DNA from: Channallabes apus
Lineage: Eukaryota; Chordata; Actinopteri; Siluriformes; Clariidae
Direction: 5' to 3'
DNA length: 64,000 nucleotides
Assembly (NCBI GenBank): GCA_030522415.1
Contig: CM060118.1
Location: 27,119,151 to 27,183,150, forward strand
Every line of letters begins with the position of its first letter. Position 1 is the stretch's first letter. Both the position numbers and the translations under genes were made by a program. A model generated the notes under the pieces. The model was not told the DNA's origin and did not search any database. It saw only the letters and a list, made by a program, of their open reading frames with translations. Positions 10,872-22,600 of this stretch are shown here, piece after piece.

Positions 10872-11623
10872 CAGTACTGTGAAAAAGTCTTAGGCACCAT
10901 CTTATATTCTGTACCAATTATGTTATACATGTTATATATTCACGTCTGCATAATTATGTACAATATCATTCAGTATTTCCATATACAACTTAAAAATGAA
11001 TTAATAAATAACATTACAGGAGAATATATGCATGGCTGTAAAGGAAAAAAAACACAGTACAAGACAGACCAGTTTTCAGATGGAACCAACCAGAAGAACT
11101 CGTAAGGAGCGAGTGTGAAAGTTACCAGAAGAATTCATTCTCCAGCAAGCTCAGTAAAACCTAACAGCTGTTTTCTTATAAAACTGCACAAATCTGTGTC
11201 TAAAACTGATTTTGAGCAACAAGGTTTCACTCCAAATAGTGACTATTTTATTGCTTTTTATAGAAGTTTCTTTTATGCAGAAATGTTTTCAAAAGCATCT
11301 TTTGCTTATGCCATATTTTTGTATGTTCCCAAGACCTTTGCACAGTACTATAAGTAAAACAGGTTTAACTGAACATGCTGGAGAATATGAGTTCTTCTGG
11401 TAACTTTGTCACACTCATTCCTTTCTATTTTTATGCAAATCCCCGGAACGTACATTAGGTTTTTTGTGTCCATCTGAAAACTGGTCTGTCTTGTTCAAAA
11501 TTTTTTGCATACATTCTCCTGTAATGTTATTTATAAAATTTTAAGTTATATATGGAAATGCTGAATGATTTTGTATAAAATTGGTACAGCATATAATATG
11601 GTGCCCAAGACTTGCACAGTACT
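10872..11623. mobile_element. Non-autonomous DNA transposon with long inverted arms
   Basis: The left end CAGTACTGTGAAAAAGTCTT at 10872 is mirrored near 11597-11623. The arms stay inverted-homologous for about 200 bp: GACCAGTTTTCAGATGG at about 11068 versus CCATCTGAAAACTGGTC at about 11471, and ACATTACAGGAGAATATATG versus CATTCTCCTGTAATGTTAT. A third, inverted copy of the terminus is inside at about 11325-11352. No transposase remains. Tc1/mariner-type by terminus style. Confidence 0.78.
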
Positions 11624-12440
11624 ATATATATTCTGGTCAAAAAAGAAACTAAGCATTTTACACATTACTGTATAAACCATACTGTATAAAACTTTATAGT
11701 TTTGACAGTCGATCCACAAAAGCAATCTACAATCATAATATAACTAACAAATACCTGGACCACTCAACTTGTACTACACAGTTAAAACAGCACCAGGCCC
11801 AGACACATGCACTGACTCAACATACAACTGACCAGCAAATAATCACCAAAATGTTAAGATCTGGATGTGTTTACAGAGAGTATGTTTAGATCTCAACTTT
11901 CCTATCCATTCCTATCCAGAGTCTATTAGGTCAGTGCTGCAAAGGTTGTAGGGGTTAAGAGCACTTCCATAGCACACACACAGGAGCATATAATAGTTTG
12001 AAATATTCCTATGACTCATAACTGATGACTATTCCTTGTAATTGAAAACTGTTGATAGATGTTTGGTCTGGAAAGTTAGGAATAAATATTCTCGATCTAA
12101 AAACCCTAACAAATCAAGTACTTTTGCAAATAATAAATAATGATAAATAGAATTTACATGATAAAACTATTTGGGACTGCATACAATAGCACATAAGGGG
12201 TCTGTCATCATAAATGCAACAGAAAAAAAACATCGTATCATCTGCTTTAGGTACAAGTCCGTCAGGATTGCATATCATCTCAAAGGAAAGTGCAGGTTTG
12301 ACAACACACCGTTCTTTTTAAACAAAAAACTAACAAAATTAATAAAAAAGAAAAGAAAATTACTCTTCAAGTTGTGCCCACTGAACTTAATTACAGCCTG
12401 TACTTTACAGACTGCAGTTTGGACTTTTGGGAAAAGTCCC
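11624..12440 (-). other. Probable sfxn3 3' UTR and flank
   Basis: Lies directly downstream of the sfxn3 stop on the minus strand. No coding exon. No AATAAA on the minus strand close to the stop was found, so the transcript end is unknown. Confidence 0.45.
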
Positions 12441-15400
12441 CTACAGTCCCTTGTTGAAATAAACCACGGTCGTGTTAGGACTGCTCTCTCGTATCCTCTC
12501 CTGAAGCTCAGGCTCCAGCCTGCTCACTTTCATAGAGCTACACACAGATACACAAAACCATCACCACTGCACTCAGGGATACAAACAGCCTAATGGACAT
12601 TGACCATCTTTAGAAATAAATAAGAAATTTGTTTAGGGCAAGCATTTACCTCTTCTGTGGGAACAGGGCACAGCACAACGGAGTAGCGAACACCAGACTG
12701 CCAGAGTGGAAACACAAATTTAATGAGCTATGATCCAATCATTTCACTGCCTCTGATATAGAAATCATTATCAATGAAACTCACCATATTCCCACAAGCC
12801 CGACCTGTACTGGGGCATTGAGCACTGGGAAGCGCTGGAGGGAGAGAGAGATACGAGTTTCACATGTTTTACTGAATACAACACTGATAAAAGTCCGGTT
12901 TTGGTCAGATTATGCATCAAATGTCCTGCCCTACGTACAGTATTCTTGTTTTTAGCCTCTTATTTGCCATCGTACATTGTTGCATAATTTTATATGTAAA
13001 CTAGTGGTGGTAATGTACAAATGTGTGACAAGCATCAAAAATTAAACAACCCTTATCAGATATACCAGCACGGCAAGGACTGGTGACCTACCAGCTAAAC
13101 ATTAAGGACATTGTGACTTTACCTTCATGAAAGCTTTTTTCTCCAAGGCATTCATGATTACAGGAGGAATAGCTGTAAAGAGAAAACAGAAAAAAATGCA
13201 CTTCAGAAAAGTCCATAAATGTTCTTGGTCAGCAATCATCATTTTAATTATGCATTCTTGACTACAGTCTGTAAAAGCTGAGATGGCCATGTGGCCTTAA
13301 TATATACGTATTTTATACACACACACACACACTTGCTTTATTTCCCCAGGCCCGATCAAGGGAAGGAAAATTATAAACGGTTCAGGAGCTTTTACCCATG
13401 GCTGGCACTGCCATGCCGATTCGAGACACCACCACCTGTACAATGGCCTGCTGAGCAGCACTGGCAGAGTCTCCCAGGCGATTACCCTTCTCATCACTGA
13501 CAGGAATGCCGTACTTCAGCTCCCTAAACGAAAGAAATAAATGTTGAATGCTCTCGACACATTTTGCTGTGCACTTATACTTACGATTCTTGAAGTCAAT
13601 AATCTAAACCCACCGCTGTCTCATGAAGGGAATGTTAATGCAGTTTGCCGCTGCCACTGCAGCAAATGGAACAAACCGTCCGATAATAGCTGGCAGGTGC
13701 TGGACAAAAAAATAGAAGGAAAAAAAAAGTTACTTATTAGACCCTAAAGTATAATTTTGTTTTTATAAAAGTCATAAATTAATAGTTTATTGTCCATGAA
13801 TTTAAATGGTATTTTCCAGAAAATAAAGACTTGACTATAATGCAGTTAAAGGTAAGATGATTATCATTTTAGATGTAGCAAGTTCATTACAGTACATTTA
13901 CATCTACACCCAAGACATCTTTGAATGTATGGGATAAGAAGTGTTCCGTATTGTGCATTAAGCAAAAAAAAAGAAATAAAAAAAAAAACAGTGTGATGCG
14001 AAAAATTTAAATGCTCACCTTGGTTAGGGACTTGAGGCCAAGGGCAGTCACTACAGCTCCAGTTGTGGCACTGACATAGGCTGCTCCGAGCTGACTGCAA
14101 CAGCCAAGAGCAAAGGATATTGTTAAATATAAGGTGAAAACATACAATATTAAATTAAGCAATTCAAAACAATATAGGTAGAGTTCAGCAATTTACAATA
14201 AATGCTTAGCCCAAAAACACAGAGTTTGGGATTTCCCATTCCCATGAGTATACAGTATACATCAAATAATTGATTATTGGTGCTAAACCATTTAGTGAGG
14301 TGCTGTATATTACATAACTGTGGGTAGGAGGGTTTAATCAATATGTTCTTACTTGACAGTGAGTGGCGCATCTCCACTGCGGTTTGTGTAGTTGACGATG
14401 GCGTTAAAGGACTGGTTGACCCACTGCCAGAACACAACTGCTGGAGTTGTCCTGAATAAGAGGAAAACATGAACACTGAAGGATTAAAAACAAAACAGAA
14501 AAACATGCAATATATAGATGTGTGTAATATGTGGTATTTAATAATATCCCATAGATAAAACTTTTAAAAATGTCCTAGGTGCTAAGAATAATTCAGTCAG
14601 ACCTACAATGTTTTCAGTTAATTATGAAAGTTCCCTGGTAAAGGTAACCCATACAATAATAGGTGGAGTACAGTTCAGATGCATAAACAAAATATACATG
14701 GAATGCAGACTGACTAATGGCGGCATATTTTTCTCACTTCCCCTTAACTTGAAACTTCTTATATAGATCAGTACAACATTCCATAAGATCATCACACCAC
14801 AGCCCTGTGCAAATAGCAGACTGAGAAATCAGAGACACAACAATTTAATCCACAATGATCACATGGTTTTATCTTCACAAGGTAGTCCCAGCTAGCTCAG
14901 TACTACTGAAATTGAAATAAGTTACACGTCAAACACTTAAAGATCAAAATGACATCATTTAATGTCAAACTATTATTGCACTTGTGTGCCATGACACATA
15001 AAAAGGGGAGCAAGTTGAATAAATTGTCTTTCTACTTACAACACATAAGCACAACACCCTTACCTATAAAATGTGAGCATGCAGCCTGTGATGGTCATGT
15101 TCATTGGCACTTGTGCAGACATGCGACCAATCAGCAGCATCTTCTCACCCGTATCAGGATGGAAGGCAGAATCGTAGATGTATTTGGCTCTCCATAGCTG
15201 ATCCTCCGTCAGGCCTGGTCTCACAATTCCATTCCTGTGTAGGAGGACACAGCAGTTGGTTATTTTAACACCTCAGCACTCACAAGTGCCACCAACTGCT
15301 TCATATCGAGATGTTATTTACGATACTAGAAATTACATACTGTAGCTAAATATCTTACACTATGGATACTCTACAATTATGTTGTTGTAACAGTAATTGT

Positions 15401-15935
15401 ACTTCAATTTGCTCAACTGTATTTTTAACAGCACAGTTGAATTTTATGTTGTGATTGATTGAAAACTCATTTTCTGCAACATCTGCGCTCATAATAATAC
15501 TGAAAGCTGAAAGGCTAAATCCAAGTTTATACTAATCCACTGGTTGGAACACACATCCTATATGGCTAAAAGTATATAAAGCAGACACCTGACCATCAGA
15601 CCCATGCATGGTTTCTCCATAAACTGCATAAAGTGTAAAACACACAATTGCATGGATTGAATTTGTATGCTATGGAATGACAAGTCCCTTCATTGGAGCA
15701 TCATAAAATGTAATAAAAATGGTTAAAACAATAATGTGCTCTTCTTTAGCGAATGTATCACTGCTGCTGACCTGTAATCTTGCACAATGACTCGCGCATC
15801 CTCCAGAACCTCATTTGAGAGCAGCACGTTTCTTGGGTCCGTCACCATGAAGAAATGTCTGGCTCTGCCCATAAATGTAGCCTGGTCCCATTGCGGCTCC
15901 TTAATGTTGATGTTCAGTGGCAGATCTCCGGACAT
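12441..15935 (-). CDS. sfxn3: Sideroflexin 3, mitochondrial serine transporter (10 coding exons)
   Basis: Minus-strand coding exons, in transcript order: 15935-15772, 15234-15064, 14451-14353, 14094-14019, 13699-13614, 13523-13396, 13172-13123, 12834-12785, 12697-12650 and 12537-12441. All junctions are GT-AG, the sum is 323 codons, and the protein is 322 residues, the usual sideroflexin length. Diagnostic pieces are [16 protein letters not shown] and [14 protein letters not shown] at the N-terminus, [40 protein letters not shown], the [20 protein letters not shown] membrane segment, AIPPVIM, and a VVYFNKGL C-terminus. Family role: SFXN1 and SFXN3 carry serine across the inner mitochondrial membrane for one-carbon metabolism. 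Assignment to paralogue 3 rather than 1 rests on adjacency to pdzd7, as in human. The exon before the ATG continues to about 15954, so the gene has a 5' non-coding exon farther upstream. Confidence 0.95.
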
Positions 15936-16149
15936 CCTTCCTCTTCTACTTTCTGTTCATGAGAAAGACAACATGTGATGCTGACTCATGTCTTTACGTT
16001 ATGCAAAGAGACTTCTCTCTAAAACCGATCAGCTATAATATTTAAACCACTGACGGGTGAAATAAAAAACAAATATATACCATAATTATCTCTTTACAAC
16101 AGAACATGTTAAGGGCTAGAATATAGGCCTAACACCCTGTACATCACCT

Positions 16150-16745
16150 GACCCCTGTACATCACCAAATGGGGCGACAATGGGCTCTTGTGCATCAGGA
16201 CTGGTATATGGAGCAATGGACAAAGTTGGCCTGGTTTGATGAATCTTAGTTTTTTATTTGCATCACGTGGACAGCCAGGAATCTCTGTTGCTTACCTGGG
16301 GATGTTTTTCCTGGGAAACCTTGGGGCCTGGTATTCATGTGGATGTTACTTTGACATGTACCACCTACTGAAACACTGTTGTAAACCAATTATATGCCAA
16401 CAGTGATCCATAATGGCAGCGGCATCTTTCGGCAAGATAATGTGCCATGCCATACTGCAAGAAAAAGGAACGGTTTAAAGAACATGACAAAGGGGTCGAG
16501 TCAAGGTGTTGACAGGGCCGCCAAATTACCCAGCTCGCAATCTGATCGAGTATCTGTGGGATTTTTCTGGACAAACAAGCTCAGATCCATGGAGACTCCA
16601 CATCACAACTTAAAAAACATAAAGGATCTGTTGCTATGCTCTTGGTGCCAGATTCCACAGAAACCTTTCAGAGGTCTTGTGGAGTTCATATCCAAGGATC
16701 AAAGAGCTGTTTTTGCAGCACAAGAGTGTACTTCTAAAAAGTAAG
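16150..16745 (+). pseudogene. Degenerate Tc1-like transposase remnant
   Basis: Plus-strand translation gives WPGLMNL (from WFDES-type), FRQDNVPCHTARK (second catalytic Asp block) at about 16428, then a frameshifted equivalent of the PDLNPIE-LWD block near 16530. After that come LRSMETPHHNLKNIKDLLL and SWCQIPQKPFRGLVE, a standard Tc1 C-terminus. Several frame breaks; no clear terminal repeats. Located in the presumed sfxn3 intron 1, antisense to it. Confidence 0.82.
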
Positions 16746-17029
16746 AAAATACACATGTTTGGAGCCATGTCTTTCCATGACATGACATTTGCCATTTCAG
16801 ACATTTAAACACATATCAAATCAGCAGTTTTCCTGTGCTGGAGACATCAGAAAAACCGTGAGACCTTCATTGACAATCGTTTCCTACTAACACAGCGGCA
16901 GTAAAGACAATCCAGAATTCATTTAAAAACAGAGTGAAATCTAAGAATTTTATTTTATATTTTGTCAAATAAACAAGTTTGTAGCTTTAATTAAACCTTC
17001 GACCCTGGTTCGATTCCTGCCTCTGTGTA

Positions 17030-17125
17030 CATATCAGAATCAGAAAGAGCTTCATTGCTTAGTACATTTGTATACAAGGAATTTGTTTTGGTAACAAAAG
17101 CTTCCAGAGATTCCAAATACCACAC
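17030..17125. repeat. Dispersed repeat fragment
   Basis: Contains TCAGAATCAGAAAGAGCTTC, ACAAGGAATTTGTTTTGGTA and a 'cttccagagattc' end, a phrase order I recognise from a common fish interspersed repeat. Class uncertain. Confidence 0.45.
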
Positions 17126-17491
17126 ACAACTCACATAACACGAAGCAAAGCGAAACAAAAAGCAACAAAAATGCTAGACACAAAATAACTATAGCTGCGA
17201 TAGCCAAGTACAATTATCAAAACGTTATTTCATATCCCCTTACGTATATAACATAAATAAATGTTTAATAGTTAGTGTTGCAGCTACTAAATGCTTTTCA
17301 TGTTTAAGGTTAAGTTAAGGTGGTGGAGATACTGTAGCGCTCCAGGTCACAAATAACATCCCGGCGACAAGCCTAGACCGCCAACAGAGCTAGCTAGTTA
17401 TGCTAGGTACTCTTCTTGTTACTTTACAAAAGACCTATCGTCCCTGTTAACTGAAGAACCTGTTTAAGTCGTCTCAACCCCTTAAACATAC

Positions 17492-17580
17492 CTTTACTAA
17501 AGTCGAACACAGCTCGGGAAGCCGGCAATCTGAAAGACTTCTCAAACGCCGCTATTCACAATCTGATGTCCCCGATGTGG
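17492..17580 (-). other. sfxn3: Probable non-coding first exon of sfxn3
   Basis: On the minus strand the sequence ending ...TTTAGTAAAG at 17492 is followed by a good donor (GTATGTTT) at 17491 downwards. The matching acceptor would be at about 15955, just 5' of the sfxn3 ATG. The upstream end is set loosely at the start of the GC-rich promoter block. Confidence 0.5.
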
Positions 17581-17760
17581 AAGAGTAAGCGCGCGCGAGT
17601 GTGCGTGTCTGCCTACGTCAAGGCGGCGGCCTGGAGGAACGCGCCGATTGGTTGATTGGTTGCAGCGTACGTGAGGCGGGGTTTGACGTCACACAGCACG
17701 TTACGTTCTTGTCCGCTATTTGCAGCAGAGCCGCCCATTGGCGCGTGCAGATCAGGTTCA
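17581..17760 (-). promoter_or_regulatory. GC-rich CpG promoter with CCAAT and CRE motifs (sfxn3)
   Basis: CpG-dense block in an otherwise AT-rich region. Two ATTGG sequences (17647-17651, 17655-17659) are CCAAT boxes read on the minus strand. A perfect palindromic CRE (TGACGTCA) is at 17684-17691, with another ATTGG at about 17738-17742. A GCGCGCGC run at about 17590 resembles NRF1-type sites. The order suits a minus-strand start near 17580. It could also drive a plus-strand transcript toward pdzd7. Confidence 0.55.
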
Positions 17761-19601
17761 GAGGCCTGGGTGACCTTGTGATGGTTACAGTTACCACCAT
17801 GTTAAACTGGAGGAATAGTATTGTAATGCTTAGAGTTCTGTTTAATGCTTTCCTCATGATTGCACAGCTGTAAAAGATGGTCATAATACGCGTTGCAACC
17901 TTTAAAACTATATTCAACTATATAATAGATTACACATGTCTCATAACATACCCATATTAATCATCTTAGGCTAATATTTCGTGGCATAAAACCAACCTCG
18001 TCATCTGTTATATGAGAGAGAGAGAATAAGAACCTCTTCTGTTGAAGGTCAGACACATTCTGTAGGGGCGCCTACCTTTGCGTTGCATTGACGCAGTATA
18101 GCCGGTAGGCGGAAGTGTAACTCCACAGGAAAAGGTCTTCACAACACTGTTCAGTCTGGATAGGCCAAAGTATTAAACCTGCAGCTTAGAGAAATATCTG
18201 CCTTATCTACACATCTGCCTATTGGATACAATACTGATTATGGTATAATTAAATTGCCTACACATTATGTATGCTTGTGTAACACTCTAATGCCATGAGG
18301 AATGATTGTCATTCTCTAGATCCAATGAGTTTCCAGTGGTGACTATAAGCTGGTTGAGGTAATCCAATCAGCCTGGCTGAGAGGCGGGCATGATCACCAC
18401 TACACACACTCCGACTCAGGTGAGCTCATTCAGCACAGAATGGAAACAGGTAATACTGACAGTGCTCATTTGCTTGTAACTTTTAAAGCTTGTATGTTTA
18501 GATTATAGATAGACATGTTTAGTTCAAATGACTGGTGACATCCACATATCGACTATTTGTAATTATAAAAGTAGTAGTTATATAACCATGTTCAACTCTG
18601 ACTTTATTGGTGTGTCTGTGTCAAACCTTGTTTGTAATGAGGGATTCAAATAGTGTTGAACTATAACTTGACTTGTTTTCTTTTTTTTATTGTAGAATCT
18701 TGCCTTGATGATCTTTTGAACTGAGCTAAGAATTAAACACTATTTCAACCAACCCAGCTCATTGCCACATGCATTGTAGTGGCGTTCAGTCCAGTGGAAG
18801 TGTTCCCATTGTTTTGATTTTAAAATGGCAGCAGATAATTTGCCTTATTTTGGCAACTTGGTGTACGAGCGCTGTCCACGGTGCTGGATATAAACACCCC
18901 ATGGGATGGATGCTGCTTAGTCTGTCACAGCTTTTCACCTTACTGTAGGTCTTAACTGCTTAGTCTTTAAGGAAAAATTGGAATTCGTTCCAATACTAAG
19001 CAGTTATGCCTTTGTTCAAGGAACATCTTTTTTAAACTGGGGAGAGTGTAGGCAGTGTAACCATTTCCTTTCTGGAATGTATTACCTGCTCATATCACCT
19101 TACGTCCCTTGGGAAATCATCGACATTGCAAGCTGCTTCTCGCGGATCACCCGTCCTTCGTCATCTTTGTTTATGAGTAGATGAAGGTCAGGCAGAAATA
19201 GATAAGTAACTATTGTCATGTGTACAAACTGTAAAGGGTTACTCCAGGTCTTGCTTACCCAGTGGATGCTCTTACTCTGGACAAAAAGATCAAATGGAAT
19301 GGTTACAAAAAATATTCAAATAATTTCAAGACTTATTTTCCTGGAAGTCTACTAAGATCCACTGTTTTTAATTGCTTTTCTCCTTGGACATATTTTGGAA
19401 CCTTGCAGTTCAGGGAAATAGTTCTTGGAAAATAGTGCGGGACCTATTACGGTCTTGTTTTCTTGTGCCATTTCAACAGATGTTGTGGAATCTGCTCTCT
19501 GTGTCTGACACTGAAATATTAGTCCTTCAGTTTAGTTGCTCCCTTTCCTTGTTGAACCCCAATCTCTGAATGAGGCTTAAAGGACGGATCTTGATCTCAC
19601 C
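17761..19601 (+). other. sfxn3-pdzd7 interval; pdzd7 5' UTR likely inside
   Basis: No coding exon. Candidate 5' UTR splice sites for pdzd7 are donors at about 18419 (CAGGTGAGC) or 18449 (CAGGTAATAC) and an acceptor at about 18695 (TTTTTATTGTAG). A 43-base palindrome lies at 18069-18111. None is proven. Confidence 0.35.
18069..18111. repeat. Imperfect palindrome (stem-loop) upstream of pdzd7
   Basis: CGCCTACC (18069-18076) pairs with GGTAGGCG (18104-18111). Inside it, TGCGT (18079-18083) pairs with ACGCA (18091-18095). It ends in GGAAGTG, an ETS-like core. Confidence 0.6.
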
Positions 19602-22600
19602 ATGGCGATGAGAGACATGACAAATGGAGCCAATCCTAACACCCATCCAGGAGGACCTGGAACCTCCACTTTGCCGCGTTACTTGCACAAGAAGCAACAG
19701 CGTCAGAGAGGAATGCGATCTGCCTCCCCAATGGGTAGAGTCATTCTCATCAATGCACCTGTGGATGGTGAGCACATGTAAATTCAATAAAAAAAAAAAA
19801 AAGTAAACACTTGCTAAAAGATTTGAAATGATGTGAATTTTAATTTTACAAAGTGTGTATGGTGTGTGGTGCTGTCTGGCTGCAGGTGGGGATGATAGTG
19901 AAGACATCCACACAATTACTGTAGACAAGAGTGAAGATGGTAGGCTGGGCTTCAGCGTGCGCGGTGGCTCAGAGCATGGCCTGGGCATTTTTGTTAGTAA
20001 AGTGGAAGACAATAGCACTGCAGGTAATCAATCATACATACTGTACACAGTATTAAAAACATATATTGTATTACAAAATTACACTGTATTACTCTGTTTT
20101 TACCACATTAATAATGGTAAATTATATCATATTATATCTTCATACATTATATTAAGACTATCATATTGATAGTCTTGCTTTTGTTACAATATTTAACATA
20201 ACTGCATTTTCTCTTTAATATAACTGTACAGGTCATTGTGCACTTATTTACTTATTTACATAAAAATTGTTTTCTCTTAAAATTATTGGGTCCAACTTTA
20301 ATGTAATATACAGCATCTGTTTAAAGGATTTCATACCGGAAATGCTTTTAATTTGTGCTGCAGAATTTTCAGGGTTGTCTGTTGGGGACAAGCTGGTGGA
20401 GGTGAATGGGATTAGCCTGGAGAGCATTACCATGAGCAGTGCTGTAAAAGTTCTTACAGGGAACAATCGCCTGCGTATGGTGGTTAGACGGGTAGGGAAG
20501 GTGCCTGGCATCCGCTACTCTAAAGAGAAGACAACGTGGTAAGGAAAGAAATTTTCATCTCACATTCAAATATATGATTGTTTGTACAATTCTGGAGCAA
20601 TTATCAAATGTTTTATGTAACTTAATATGTGATAAATCATATTTCCATATTTCAAAGCAAGCTACTATATACAGTTTCTATTTGAAAAGAAATGTTTATG
20701 TGCATAATTATTTGTAACGATTTTACAGTCCGAGACATTATAAAAAATAAACTTTTCAGGTAATATCACAATGTCATGTGATGGCCCAGAGTCGTAATAT
20801 TTTGTCAGCTTGATTTTGACCAATCATATACTTTGACGCAAATACAAATTAGTAAGTTCTGTGTCAGTGAGCATGTGTCTCACTGGACATATGCACATAT
20901 TAAAAGGTCATTTTCAGTCTGCTTGAAAACTCCTGTTAATTATGAATGACTAATTAATTAATCAAAATTAATTACATAAAACAGGGTCATGAAAGCTCTT
21001 CTCGCCCTGTCACCATCCTCTGTCTTTCATGCCCAGCAGTGTGGAAACCCACTGACTCTTGGCCTTTGCTCATTGTCTTTCCTGCCAGCTACTCTTTCAC
21101 CATACAATGGAGGCAGGGCTTACTACCATTCCATTAAGTAATATTAATGTTGTACTAGCATGTGTGCATGGTTATGATTGAATGGTTTTGTATATGTTCA
21201 TCATTTTTAAATCTTATGTTCCTTAGTGTAATTATATATTATATATTATATCACAGCCTGCATTTACTAGAAGTAGGTTTTTTAATGTGTTGTGCAAATG
21301 CAGGTAAATATGTACACAGAGATGTGCTTTGTAAAAATGTAATTGTGTGTAGGGTGGATCTAATCCACCGGAGGATGGTGGTGGAAGAAAATGGTCGCAC
21401 GCCCTCTGAAGTCAGCGTGGATGGAGCTTTACGCCGCATAGTGCACCTTTACACCACCTCAGATGATTACTGCCTGGGCTTTAACATTCGTGGTGGTAAA
21501 GAGTTTGGCCTGGGCATCTATGTCTCAAAGTATGCCCAAAGAAGGAACTGTATCTTTGTGGTTTATATTTAATGGGATTATTAAATATGTTCATGCTTTG
21601 TAGTCCCTGTCTTAGCCAGCTGTTTTTGAGGTTATCCTGATTTTTTTGTTGTTAAGACTGGACCCTGGTGGCTTGGCAGAGCAAAATGGTATTAAAATGG
21701 GCGACCAGATTCTGGCAGCAAATGGAGTGAGCTTTGAAGATATCACACACAGCAACGCTGTGGAAGTCCTGAAGAGTCACACCCATGTCATGCTCACTAT
21801 TAAGGTAAGAGCTCTCCTATTTGGATTGAGATTGATTAATTGGCAGAAATATAAATGGATTTAACATTTTCAAAATTAACTTGCACTGGCTTTGAAGACC
21901 GAGATTGAATTTAATGCAGAACATTACTTTACAATATCTTACATCAATACATTATGTACTTTATGAATAATTTACAGTCACTGGATAATGACATTATTTA
22001 TGGAATATGTCAATGAATATTGTGTTTAAAGTCACTTCTCTGTTGGAAACTCAATCGTGCATTCTAACACATGACAGAGACAGATCACTAATATTAAAAA
22101 GGCTAATAGATTAAGAGAGTGTAATCAGAGCTCAATATGCTTTTACTGAATGGCAACTCTATTGGTACACTCTGATCAAAATGCAGAAGAGTCCAACTTT
22201 GTTTTTGAACATTAACCCCAGGCTTAAATATACAGTAAACATGCAAAGACATTATAGTTTATATAGTATACTGTAGTTTGAATTATCTGTCATTGCCACA
22301 GTTAATAATTTGTGGGTGGCATAGTGGTTATCACTGTGGCCTCGCACCTCCATGGTTGAGGTTTTAATTTCTACCTCATGTTTGTGTGGGTGGACTTTGC
22401 TTCTTCTCCCTGTGCTTGGTGGGTTTTCCCCGGGTTCTCTGGTTTCCTCTCACAGTCAAAAGACATGCAGAATAGGCTAATCGGCTTTCCCAAATTGCCC
22501 ATAGTGTATGTGTGTGTCCAGTGAGGGATTGGCACCCTGTCCAAAGTGTACTCTATCGTGTGCCTGGCATCTCCTGGAATAGGCTCGTGGCCTCTGTATG

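Noticed and set aside
12171..12593. 140-codon plus-strand open frame
   Set aside because: Antisense to the last sfxn3 exon and its 3' UTR.
19527..20018. 163-codon minus-strand open frame
   Set aside because: Antisense to pdzd7 exons 1 and 2 and spans their intron; no similarity.
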